Source of the DNA: Devosia sp. ZB163
GTDB taxonomy: Bacteria > Pseudomonadota > Alphaproteobacteria > Rhizobiales > Devosiaceae
DNA length: 64,000 bases
Direction of reading: 5' to 3'
Assembly: GCF_028613635.1 (NCBI RefSeq)
Contig: NZ_JAQRMY010000003.1
Location: 632,787 to 696,786 of the forward strand
A program made the translations under genes and the position numbers. Shown here in pieces: positions 8,308-14,958 of this stretch (positions are counted from its first letter, which is position 1; every line of letters begins with the position of its first letter). The notes below the pieces were generated by a model, which was not told the DNA's origin, did no database searches, and was given only the letters and a program-made list of their open reading frames with translations.

Positions 8308-8364
8308 TCTGTGCCGCGGCCGGATGCTGGGGGCTTCAGAATCCCGCTGTGGGGCGAAGGGTTT

Positions 8365-8568
8365 ATGCGAGAAAAAACCACCATGAATGATTTGGGTTTA
8401 CTGCGGCGGCGCCGGGACGATGGTCTAGGGCCGAACTCGGACATCGGAAACAAGCTTCGGGCGCTCTACGGCGCCGTCCAGAGCGAAGAGATACCCTCGA
8501 AGCTGATCGACCTGCTTGAGCAGCTCGATGCAGTCGAAAAGCAGGCCAAGCCGGCGAAGGGTGAGTGA
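8365..8568 (+). CDS. nepR: Anti-sigma factor NepR
   Basis: A 67-residue NepR family protein. The core IGNKLRALYGAVQSEEIPSK and LIDLLEQLD is the NepR signature of two helices that clamp the sigma factor EcfG, and alternatively phosphorylated PhyR. The ATG at 8365 follows GCGAAGGG; the frame is open further upstream but that part crosses the promoter. The stop is four bases before the ecfG start codon, so the two are co-translated and probably made in matched amounts. Confidence 0.93.
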   Translation: MREKTTMNDLGLLRRRRDDGLGPNSDIGNKLRALYGAVQSEEIPSKLIDLLEQLDAVEKQAKPAKGE

Positions 8569-8572
8569 GCTT

Positions 8573-9127
8573 ATGGATGCCGAAAAGCCGAGCTTCAAGC
8601 GCGAGCTCCTCCAGACTCTGCCGAGCCTAAGGGCGTTCGCCGTGTCGCTTTCGGGGCGACACGACAAGGCTGACGACCTCGTGCAGGACACCGTCATGAA
8701 AGCCTGGGCGAAGCAGGAGAGCTTCGAGATGGGCACCAACATGAAGGCGTGGCTGTTCACGATCCTTCGCAACGAGTTCTACAGCCAGATGCGCAAGCGC
8801 GGACGCGAGGTGCAGGACACCGATGGTGCGTTCACCGAGAGGCTGTCGGTCCACCCGTCGCAGTACGGCTCGATGGACCTGGTCGATTTCAAGGCGGCGC
8901 TCGACAGGCTGCCGGACGACCAGCGCGAGGCGATCATCCTGATCGGTGCGTCGGGCTTCTCCTATGAGGAGGCGGCCGAAATCTGCAAGTGCGCCGTCGG
9001 GACGATGAAGAGCCGAGTCAGCCGCGCCCGCACCAAGCTGCAGGAAGTGCTGCAGGTCGCCGGCGAGTCCGACTACGGACCGGATTCCGTTTCGGCTCAG
9101 GTCACCACCGGCGCGCGGTTCACATAA
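8573..9127 (+). CDS. ecfG: General stress ECF sigma factor EcfG
   Basis: A 184-residue ECF sigma factor of the EcfG (ECF15) group. Region 2 (residues about 12-75) contains DKADDLVQDTVMKAWAKQ and a core RNA polymerase-binding helix. Region 4 (about 105-165) contains LPDDQREAIILIGASGFSYEEAA and KSRVSRAR for -35 recognition. It directs RNA polymerase to GGAAC/CGTT promoters, several of which are visible in this window. It is in an operon with nepR. The last eight bases overlap the end of the convergent receiver gene. Confidence 0.95.
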   Translation: MDAEKPSFKRELLQTLPSLRAFAVSLSGRHDKADDLVQDTVMKAWAKQESFEMGTNMKAWLFTILRNEFYSQMRKRGREVQDTDGAFTERLSVHPSQYGSMDLVDFKAALDRLPDDQREAIILIGASGFSYEEAAEICKCAVGTMKSRVSRARTKLQEVLQVAGESDYGPDSVSAQVTTGARFT

Positions 9128-9494
9128 CCTCTTCAGGCGGGGCGACGCCACGGAGCGCCGCCTCGCACGCAGCCAGCAACGCAGCGGTATCGAAGGGCTT
9201 CTCCAGGGGGGCGGTGCCTGTGAAGAGCGACTGTATCGCTCGGTCTGCCGACGTGATCACCACAGCGACACCCGCTTCGCGCAGCCGTTCCGCGAAATCG
9301 AGAACTTCTGGGCTACCCAGCCTCGCCTCGATGACGGCGAGGGCGAAGCCACTCAGCGGGCGGCCGCTCCGGCTGAACTCCGGCACATCGCGGTACACTT
9401 CAACTCCGGGTACGCCCGCCGAGATCAGCGTCTCCTCGATATCGGACGCAATGAGGTACTCTTCCTCGATCACGAGGGCGCTCGCGTTGAGCAT
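9120..9494 (-). CDS. Single-domain receiver protein with Glu at the phosphorylation site
   Basis: A 124-residue stand-alone receiver domain. It starts ALVIEEEYLIASDIEETL, as in receivers that partner HWE/HisKA_2 kinases, and keeps the Thr (VVITSAD) and the Lys (LEKPFD). The position of the phospho-accepting Asp is Glu56 (ALAVIEARLG), so ordinary aspartyl phosphorylation is not expected. It may act as a fixed active-like form or a decoy. The ATG at 9494 has AAGGA nine bases upstream. It is convergent with ecfG, overlapping by eight bases, and divergent from the histidine kinase, so a role in stress signalling is likely but unproven. Confidence 0.85.
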   Translation of the reverse strand: MLNASALVIEEEYLIASDIEETLISAGVPGVEVYRDVPEFSRSGRPLSGFALAVIEARLGSPEVLDFAERLREAGVAVVITSADRAIQSLFTGTAPLEKPFDTAALLAACEAALRGVAPPEEVM

Positions 9495-9772
9495 GTGGGG
9501 GGATTCCTTGACGCCTTCTAAGGGAGGTGCATCCTTGACCTTCGGGCGCAGCGGTTCATTAAACAATGATATGCCCGGAACGAGCGGCCTATCCGGCGGG
9601 AGCACGGGCGTTCGGACACTTGCACGACCCTGTGGATACGGTCCCCGAGGTGGCATCGGGCCCAAATCTCGCCACCCATTGCGACTAGAAGGCGGACCGG
9701 TTCCGGTCGTGGGCTCGGGGGGCGAAATCCGGGCGCGAAGGACCCATCGAGCAGGCGAAGGGCGGCGCCTCC

Positions 9773-11170
9773 ATGACTGAGCTGAGTACGGACGGCATCA
9801 TTGTCGGCACGCCGCCGCGCGCGAAATGGCGCAGGGTGATCGTGCTCACTTCGCTCGGGCTCGTCCTCGTAGCGGTCCTGGCAGCGCTGTTCATGGTCCG
9901 CACGGTCGACAGCCAGCTCGCCGACATCGGCAGGACCTACGAGATTCGGCGCGAGGCGCGGGAACTCATGCTCTCGATCGTCGACGCCGAAACGGGCCAG
10001 CGGGGGTATCTGCTCACTGGCGATCCCGTCTACCTCGATCCCTACAACCGCGCCGTCGCCAACCTCAGCGACAGGAACCAGCGCCTCATGCGGCTGATCG
10101 AAGGCAACGATGCACAGCGGCAACGGCTCGAGGGACTTCTCCCCGATCTCGATGCCAAGCGCGCCGAGATGGCGCGCACCATCGAGCTCATGTCCAGCGG
10201 ACGCAACGCAGAGGCACTGGCACTGCTGCGCACCGATACCGGGCAGGAGCTGATGGAGCGCCTGCGGGAGACGCTCAGGAGCTTCATCGAGGAGGAGGAT
10301 GCCCGCCTCGTCGAGCGCAATGAGCGGATGGAAGTCTATCGCCAGGCGCTGGTCATCGCCATTCTCGCGGCACTCGCAGCGGCGGCGGTGCTCGGCTACT
10401 CGCTGCTGGCGCGCACCCAGCGGCGTGTCGCTGCGCTGTCGCAGGAGCAGTCGATCCTGCGCAGCCAGAATGTCGAGCTCGAGGAGAAAATCCGGGAGCG
10501 CACCGCCGAGGCAGAGGAGGCCCGCGCCCATGCCGAGCGCGAGCGGGCGCGGCTCGAGACGCTGCTCCAGGACACCAATCACCGCATCGGCAACTCGCTG
10601 GCGACCGTGTCGTCGCTCCTCGGTCTGCAACTGGCACGAACGTCCTCCGACGAGGTGCGGCGGGCGCTTGAGGCAGCGCAGAGTCGCGTGCAGGCCATTG
10701 CCTCGGGTCACCGCCGCCTGCGGCTCGGTGCCGACCTCGAAACCACGAACGCGGCCGAATTCCTCCACGAAGTCATCGACGATCTGGCCGCCAGCGTGCC
10801 CCCCGACAAGAAGGTCGCCTTCAGCAAGAAGATCGAGCCGCTGATCATCCCGGCTCGCGACGCCACGACGATCGGTATCGTGGTGAGCGAGCTCGTGACC
10901 AATGCGCTCAAGCACGCATTCGCGGATGACGGGAGAGGTTCGATCTGGGTCGTTTTCGGCGTCAACGAGGCCGGCATTCCGAGGCTCCAGGTCGATGACG
11001 ATGGGCGCGGCCTGTCGCCGACCGATGGGCCGCAGACCGGGCTCGGCGCGTTGATCATCAACCAGCTGGCCAGGCAATTCGGGGGCGATGAGCCGGCCTA
11101 TTTGCCGCGCGACGGCGGGGGAACCTCGGTAATCGTCGAACTGCCCAAGCTGCGGACTGAGCCCGATTGA
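9773..11170 (+). CDS. CHASE3-domain sensor histidine kinase (HisKA_2/HWE type)
   Basis: A 465-residue membrane kinase. A transmembrane helix at about residues 21-43 is followed by a periplasmic CHASE3 domain (IVDAETGQRGYLLTGDPVYLDPY, about 45-180), a second helix at about 186-210, and a coiled coil (SQEQSILRSQNVELEEKI to about 262). The phospho-accepting His is in TNHRIGNSLATVSSLLGLQ, a HisKA_2-type box. The ATP-binding lobe has VSELVTNALKHAF and DDDGRGL. Kinases of this class phosphorylate PhyR-type regulators; its place beside phyR/ecfG makes it the likely input of the stress cascade (inference). The 278 bases between it and the divergent receiver gene hold no gene and no clear EcfG site. 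Confidence 0.93.
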   Translation: MTELSTDGIIVGTPPRAKWRRVIVLTSLGLVLVAVLAALFMVRTVDSQLADIGRTYEIRREARELMLSIVDAETGQRGYLLTGDPVYLDPYNRAVANLSDRNQRLMRLIEGNDAQRQRLEGLLPDLDAKRAEMARTIELMSSGRNAEALALLRTDTGQELMERLRETLRSFIEEEDARLVERNERMEVYRQALVIAILAALAAAAVLGYSLLARTQRRVAALSQEQSILRSQNVELEEKIRERTAEAEEARAHAERERARLETLLQDTNHRIGNSLATVSSLLGLQLARTSSDEVRRALEAAQSRVQAIASGHRRLRLGADLETTNAAEFLHEVIDDLAASVPPDKKVAFSKKIEPLIIPARDATTIGIVVSELVTNALKHAFADDGRGSIWVVFGVNEAGIPRLQVDDDGRGLSPTDGPQTGLGALIINQLARQFGGDEPAYLPRDGGGTSVIVELPKLRTEPD

Positions 11171-11177
11171 TCCGGCC

Positions 11178-11202
11178 GGAACCTGTACCGGTTCTGCCCG
11201 TT
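11178..11202 (+). promoter_or_regulatory. Sigma-EcfG-type promoter of the diacylglycerol-kinase-like gene
   Basis: GGAAC at 11178-11182 and CGTT at 11199-11202 with a 16-base spacer match the EcfG consensus exactly. It begins eight bases after the kinase stop codon and 55 bases before the next start codon. Confidence 0.85.
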
Positions 11203-11232
11203 CGTTGATGCCAACACAGCCAGGGGCAGGGC

Positions 11233-12174
11233 ATGCGATTCATAGGCGTTTTGAACAAGGACGGCGGCACTTTCCGCACGACGGAGATGGAAGCGTTCGC
11301 GCGCGGCGCCGAAGCCGTGTTTGCCGAGAGCGGTCATGCGCTCGAGTGCCGTGTGGTGGCCGGTGACGAACTCGAGGCCGAACTCGAACGGGCCGCGCGC
11401 GAGCCTGGCGTGGAGGCCCTGCTTGCCGGTGGAGGTGACGGTACGATCTCTGCTGCGGCCGGCATCTGCTTCATGCACGGGATCGCGTTGGGAGTGCTGC
11501 CGGCAGGCACGATGAACCTGTTCGCCCGCTCGCTCGGCGTCCCGCTTCAGCTCGATGCCGCACTCGCCGCAATTGCCGGCGGGGATGTCGTCCAGGTGGA
11601 CATCGCCACGGCAAACGGCCGGCCCTTCGTGCATCAGTATTCGGTCGGCATGCATTCGCGCCTCGTGAGGATCCGCAACGGCCTCACCTATCGCAGCCGT
11701 TGGGGGAAGATGCTCGCCAGCCTGCGAGCGGTTGCTCTTGCCCTGTCGCGGCCGCTGAAGTTCGAAGTCGAAATGACCACGAGGCAGTCGCGCGAGCGTC
11801 GCAAGGCCACGGCAGTCGCCGTCTCCAACAACGTGCTGGGCGAGGGGCACGTCCCCTATGCCGAGGCCGTCGATCGTGGTGTGCTCGGCGTCTATGTGGT
11901 CAAGCCCATGCCATCGGCGGAGCTGGCGCGCCTGGCGCTGTCGCTGGCGTTCGGCAACTGGAAAGCCCACCCCCTCGTCTCCGAGAAGGAGGTGGCGCAA
12001 TTAACCCTGAGCTTTCCGCGCCGCAAGGCCTCGGCCCAGGCCGTGCTGGATGGAGAGCTGATCCCGCTGGAGCAGCGGGTCGACCTGCGAATCCATGCGG
12101 GCGGTCTCAAGGTGATTGTGCCGACGACAGAGCGGCCGGAAGCCTCGAAATCGGCGAGCGTCGAGTCGGCATGA
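11233..12174 (+). CDS. Diacylglycerol kinase family lipid kinase-like protein
   Basis: A 313-residue protein of the DAGK catalytic / YegS-like family. The nucleotide-binding GGGDGT motif (LLAGGGDGTIS, near residue 75) and the following LPAGTMNLFARSLG are intact. The C-terminal part has the family beta-sandwich with a late acidic segment (AQAVLDGELIPLEQ). Members phosphorylate diacylglycerol or related lipids at the cytoplasmic membrane face. An EcfG promoter of its own lies between the gene and the upstream histidine kinase, so membrane-lipid change seems part of the stress response here. The substrate is not known. Confidence 0.88.
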   Translation: MRFIGVLNKDGGTFRTTEMEAFARGAEAVFAESGHALECRVVAGDELEAELERAAREPGVEALLAGGGDGTISAAAGICFMHGIALGVLPAGTMNLFARSLGVPLQLDAALAAIAGGDVVQVDIATANGRPFVHQYSVGMHSRLVRIRNGLTYRSRWGKMLASLRAVALALSRPLKFEVEMTTRQSRERRKATAVAVSNNVLGEGHVPYAEAVDRGVLGVYVVKPMPSAELARLALSLAFGNWKAHPLVSEKEVAQLTLSFPRRKASAQAVLDGELIPLEQRVDLRIHAGGLKVIVPTTERPEASKSASVESA

Positions 12175-12178
12175 GAAA

Positions 12179-12205
12179 CCCCGCCTCGAGTTCATCGAGA
12201 CGGGG
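12179..12205 (-). terminator. Hairpin between convergent genes, probable terminator
   Basis: An eleven-position imperfect stem (12179-12189 with 12195-12205, one mismatch) with a five-base loop lies between the ends of the lipid-kinase gene and the 77-residue gene. It is followed by TTT in the leftward direction only, so it should serve mainly the leftward transcript. Confidence 0.55.
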
Positions 12206-12232
12206 TCCACACGTGAATGGCGAATGCTGACC

Positions 12233-12466
12233 CTAGAGGCTGGATGCGCCGGCTTCGACAGGCTCCTGTCCGAGGCGGCGCAAGGCATTCTCGATGGTCT
12301 TGAGATCCTCGCCATCGTCGCCGTCGACAGGGGTCATGCCCTCGGTCGCGCTACGCTCCTTGGAGAGCGAGTCCGCTTCGAGCTGGCGCAGGATGGTGAT
12401 CTTCTCGTTCTCCTGCATCTGGTCGTCGGTCAGTATGGATACGATCTTCCGCTTGATGTGGGTCAT
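12233..12466 (-). CDS. Small hydrophilic protein of unknown function (EcfG promoter)
   Basis: A 77-residue protein that I do not recognise. It begins MTHIKRKIVSILTDDQ, is rich in Glu, Asp and Lys, has no membrane segment, and is mostly predicted helical with an acidic C-terminal half. An AAGGAG site lies well placed before the ATG. The exact sigma-EcfG promoter 72 bases upstream, and its place after the YqjD/YqjE-like pair, support a real stress-induced gene. Confidence 0.75.
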   Translation of the reverse strand: MTHIKRKIVSILTDDQMQENEKITILRQLEADSLSKERSATEGMTPVDGDDGEDLKTIENALRRLGQEPVEAGASSL

Positions 12467-12537
12467 GGCTCACACTCCTTGGAAATCCTTCGTTCCGTTG
12501 GCCTTTTTGTTAGCCCGCGGTTTGCGGTGCTCAGGGT

Positions 12538-12562
12538 AACGCGGCCTCTGCCGGCCGGTTCC
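12538..12562 (-). promoter_or_regulatory. Sigma-EcfG-type promoter of the 77-residue protein gene
   Basis: On the minus strand GGAAC (12562-12558), a 16-base spacer and CGTT (12541-12538) match the EcfG consensus exactly. It lies just past the stop codon of the YqjE-like gene. Confidence 0.85.
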
Positions 12563-12568
12563 TTCACA

Positions 12569-13036
12569 TCATTCGGTGTCGTGGCCATTGGCTTGGCGGT
12601 CAGGGCGCGAGCCGGTCGGCTTGGCCAGCAGATAGGCGGCGGCCAGCGCACCGCCGATCGGGATGCCGACCTTCCTGACGAGATCGGACTTCATGACCAG
12701 CGGGATGGCTGTGAGCGCCGCCGTGGTGACGAGGGCGGTCTTCTCGGCGGTGTTGCGCCGCTGCGTGGCGTGCCGGCGGGCCGCGTTGTCGGAAATGGTG
12801 ATCCCCGCCCAGATGGCAATAGCGATCACCGCTGCGGCCGCGCCGATGATCAGTGGCGCGACGATTGGCCCCCACATGCTGACGAACCATGCGTGGAGCC
12901 CGACAAGCAGGAAGACCAAGCCGATCAGCGCAAAAAGCGCCACGGCCGACCAGGCCATGGCGTTTCGCTTGACGTGTTCGAGCAGCTCGTCGACCTCGAT
13001 GCCGAGGACCGAAGCCGCGAGCGCCAGCAACTGCAT
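12569..13036 (-). CDS. YqjE-like membrane protein (phage-holin-superfamily fold)
   Basis: A 155-residue protein with a helical N-terminus, a hydrophobic hairpin at about residues 28-80 (VALFALIGLVFLLVGLHAWF, then a second helix after a short turn) and one more hydrophobic stretch near 125-140. The arrangement and size fit the YqjE/holin-like family that is normally coded next to YqjD-type proteins, as here three bases after one. No phage genes are near, so the holin label reflects fold only. Its activity is unknown; envelope association under stress is the best guess. Confidence 0.75.
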   Translation of the reverse strand: MQLLALAASVLGIEVDELLEHVKRNAMAWSAVALFALIGLVFLLVGLHAWFVSMWGPIVAPLIIGAAAAVIAIAIWAGITISDNAARRHATQRRNTAEKTALVTTAALTAIPLVMKSDLVRKVGIPIGGALAAAYLLAKPTGSRPDRQANGHDTE

Positions 13037-13039
13037 GGC

Positions 13040-13435
13040 CTACCTCGAGACGACGGCGAGGACGAAGCCGAGCGCGATCGCGCCTGCGACGGCGGTCAGC
13101 GGCTTTTCGCGGATCGTGTCCTTGATCTGCTTTTCGAGCTGGCCGAACTCGTCCTGAGCGTCCTGTATGGCGCGTTGCCCGGTCTGCGCCAGGTGACGAG
13201 ACTCGCGCTTGGCCATGGCCTGCGCGTCGTTGACCTTGCCACCAGCCATGCTGGCGAGCGTCGCGGCGATCTGCTTGAGGTCGTCCTGCAACTGGTTCAC
13301 CTGCGCTGCCAGATCGTCTTCACTCGTCTTTGCCGAAGCAGCGCGGCGGGGTGCAGCGCGACGGGGACCGTTCGATGCACGGCGGGCAGGTGTAGACGAG
13401 CTCCGGTTGGGAGCCATATCGGTTGTGGATGCCAT
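13040..13435 (-). CDS. YqjD/ElaB-like (DUF883) membrane-anchored stress protein
   Basis: A 131-residue protein. Residues 1-38 are a basic, Arg/Ala/Ser/Pro-rich segment (ARRASNGPRRAAPRRAA). Residues 40-105 are a long amphipathic helix (LAAQVNQLQDDLKQIAATLA). The C-terminus is a single glycine-containing membrane helix preceded by REKPLTAVAGAIALGFVLA, the DUF883 pattern. E. coli YqjD tethers ribosomes to the membrane in stationary phase; the basic N-terminus here could bind nucleic acid or ribosomes (inference). An AGGAG site precedes the ATG and an EcfG promoter lies just upstream. Confidence 0.85.
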   Translation of the reverse strand: MASTTDMAPNRSSSTPARRASNGPRRAAPRRAASAKTSEDDLAAQVNQLQDDLKQIAATLASMAGGKVNDAQAMAKRESRHLAQTGQRAIQDAQDEFGQLEKQIKDTIREKPLTAVAGAIALGFVLAVVSR

Positions 13436-13465
13436 TGTGGTCGCTCCTGTTAGGTTGAGTCCTTG

Positions 13466-13490
13466 AACGCGCTAGTTGCGGGTAAGTTCC
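13466..13490 (-). promoter_or_regulatory. Sigma-EcfG-type promoter of the yqjD/yqjE-like pair
   Basis: On the minus strand GGAAC (13490-13486), a 16-base spacer and CGTT (13469-13466) match the EcfG consensus exactly, 31 bases upstream of the YqjD-like start codon. Confidence 0.85.
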
Positions 13491-13523
13491 TGCAAGCAGA
13501 ATTGGCGCGTCGAGCAGCGGGCC

Positions 13524-13563
13524 CAAATAAAGTGCACCCCGGTTCGGGCGCGAACCGGGGTGC
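13524..13563 (-). terminator. Strong hairpin terminator after the DUF3309 gene
   Basis: A perfect 13-base-pair stem (13534-13546 with 13551-13563) with a four-base loop is followed leftward by ACTTTATTT. It ends the transcript of the 55-residue and DUF3309 genes just before the next EcfG promoter. Confidence 0.8.
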
Positions 13564-13607
13564 CTTAGGCGAGCCGAAAGGGGGGCGACCTTGGCTCGCG
13601 GAGCTCG

Positions 13608-13766
13608 TCAGAATACGCGCATCAACACAAGGATGACGACGATGACGAGCACGACGCCAAGGATACCGGAGGGGTAAGCTCCCCAGGAGCGGGAGTAGGG
13701 CCAGGCCGGTAGGGCGCCGATTAGTAGCAGGATCAACAGGATGATGATGATCGTGCTTAAAGTCAT
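13608..13766 (-). CDS. DUF3309 small membrane protein
   Basis: A 52-residue protein read directly from the sequence. It begins MTLSTIIIILLILLLIGALP, continues with AWPYSRSWGAYPSG and ends in a second hydrophobic helix and MRVF. The two helices joined by a W-P-x-S-x-S-W-G-x-x-P-S-G loop are the DUF3309 signature. The function is unknown. An AGGAG site lies nine bases before the ATG. It starts 12 bases after the 55-residue gene and shares its EcfG promoter. It is shorter than common gene-calling limits and easy to miss. Confidence 0.9.
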   Translation of the reverse strand: MTLSTIIIILLILLLIGALPAWPYSRSWGAYPSGILGVVLVIVVILVLMRVF

Positions 13767-13778
13767 TGTGTAACGCTC

Positions 13779-13946
13779 CTACAGAACAGACAGCAGGAGC
13801 GTCGCGGCGACTGCGAGGATGCCGATCGCGGGAACCACGGCTGTCAGCACCGCACCGTAGTGCGTGCGACCGTCGTAGCCCTCCGGCACCCAGGCAAAAG
13901 CTGCACGGCTAGCGTGTTCCAGCTTGGCGATCTCGTAAGTATTCAT
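13779..13946 (-). CDS. Small single-helix membrane protein (EcfG promoter)
   Basis: A 55-residue protein starting MNTYEIAKLEHASRAAFAWV, with a soluble N-terminal half and a C-terminal hydrophobic helix (residues about 33-55) ending at LLLSVL. I do not recognise the family. The ATG at 13946 is preceded by AGGAACGAGAG; longer in-frame starts run across the promoter region. It lies directly upstream of the DUF3309 gene and 73 bases after an exact sigma-EcfG promoter, so it is very likely a stress-induced envelope protein. Confidence 0.72.
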   Translation of the reverse strand: MNTYEIAKLEHASRAAFAWVPEGYDGRTHYGAVLTAVVPAIGILAVAATLLLSVL

Positions 13947-14018
13947 CGCTCTCGTTCCTGTTCGTGAAATCAGTCGGTTAAGACCGGCTGAGACACGCCG
14001 CAAGCGCGTCTGCCTCAC

Positions 14019-14044
14019 AACGGCGAGGTTCAGAACTTGGTTCC
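14019..14044 (-). promoter_or_regulatory. Sigma-EcfG-type promoter of the 55-residue / DUF3309 operon
   Basis: On the minus strand GGAAC (14044-14040), a 17-base spacer and CGTT (14022-14019) match the EcfG consensus exactly. It sits 22 bases downstream of the transglutaminase stop codon. Confidence 0.85.
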
Positions 14045-14065
14045 GGAGCTTTGGATTATTTCAGG

Positions 14066-14944
14066 TTACTCTACGCGAACCACGTCGACCGACTGCTTGG
14101 CCGAGTGTTCGCCGCTGGTGCGCAGCACCCCGACGATTGGTGAAACGTCGGAGTAGTCGCGGCCGTGACCGATGGTGATGTGGTCGGCACCGGCCACCAT
14201 CGCATTGGTCGGGTCGAACTCGACCCAGCCGGCATGCTGGCCGCACCAGACGCGGACCCAGGCATGCATGGCGTCCGAGCCCTCGAGGCGCGGCTTGCCC
14301 TTGGGCGGGATGGTCCTGAGGAAACCCGAGACATAAGCGGCGGGGATGCCGACGCCGCGCAGCCCGGCGATCATCACATGGGCGAAGTCCTGGCACACGC
14401 CGCCCCTGAGGGCGAAGGCCTCGACCGGCCCCGTGTCCACCTTGGTGACATCCTTGTCGTAGCGGAAATCGCGGTGGATCCTGAGGCAGAGGTCCATCGC
14501 AGCGGCGCGAACCGAGAGCGTGCGGTCCACCGACTCCCGGGCGTAGGCCGTGATCTCCGGGGCCAGCGGGACGCGGGGCGATGCGGCGAGGAACTGTTGC
14601 GGCGAATCTGGCGCTACCGACCAGAGCGCGGCAAGCTCCTGCTTCAGCCCGGACAGGTCCGGTGAAAGGTCTGCGGAGCTGTGCAGGTCCTCAACCTGGA
14701 CCCGGGCGGAGAGCCGTACGCTGAGATGATCGTGATAGCCGGAGTAGGCGATCGTGGTGACGAGGTTGCCGAAATAGTCGGTGAACGTCGTTTCCTGCTG
14801 CGGCCGCGGATCGAATGACAGCGACGAAGCGATCACCCGCTGGACCTGCGGGATCGACGCCGGGCTCACGCGCACGAGGTGGCGGTCGCCGTGCACCGAA
14901 GCTTCGTAGTCGTAGTGGAGTTCGAGCCGGACGTCGTAGAGCAC
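14066..14944 (-). CDS. Transglutaminase-like cysteine protease-fold protein
   Basis: A 292-residue protein with an N-terminal beta-rich domain (LYDVRLELHYDYEASVHGDRHLVRV) and a transglutaminase-like core at about residues 150-250. The catalytic triad is readable: Cys in GGVCQDFAHVMI, His in DAMHAWVRVW and Asp in WVEFDPTNA. I chose the GTG at 14944, which follows GAGGGGAG; upstream codons overlap the preceding gene. It is the third gene of the module with the ATP-grasp/alpha-E and DUF2126 proteins. Such proteins are thought to cleave or form amide bonds in a peptide made by the ATP-grasp partner (prediction from comparative genomics). Confidence 0.88.
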   Translation of the reverse strand: MLYDVRLELHYDYEASVHGDRHLVRVSPASIPQVQRVIASSLSFDPRPQQETTFTDYFGNLVTTIAYSGYHDHLSVRLSARVQVEDLHSSADLSPDLSGLKQELAALWSVAPDSPQQFLAASPRVPLAPEITAYARESVDRTLSVRAAAMDLCLRIHRDFRYDKDVTKVDTGPVEAFALRGGVCQDFAHVMIAGLRGVGIPAAYVSGFLRTIPPKGKPRLEGSDAMHAWVRVWCGQHAGWVEFDPTNAMVAGADHITIGHGRDYSDVSPIVGVLRTSGEHSAKQSVDVVRVE

Positions 14945-14958
14945 GGCCCTGTCTCCCC

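Noticed and set aside
9575-9620. A sigma-EcfG promoter for the histidine kinase or the receiver gene
   Set aside because: GGAAC is present near 9578, but the next CGTT lies about 27 bases away, outside the allowed spacing, and no other good pair was found in this gap.
12569-13036. A phage holin and hence a prophage remnant
   Set aside because: The protein resembles the YqjE membrane family next to a YqjD-like gene. No lysin, capsid, integrase or attachment repeats are near.
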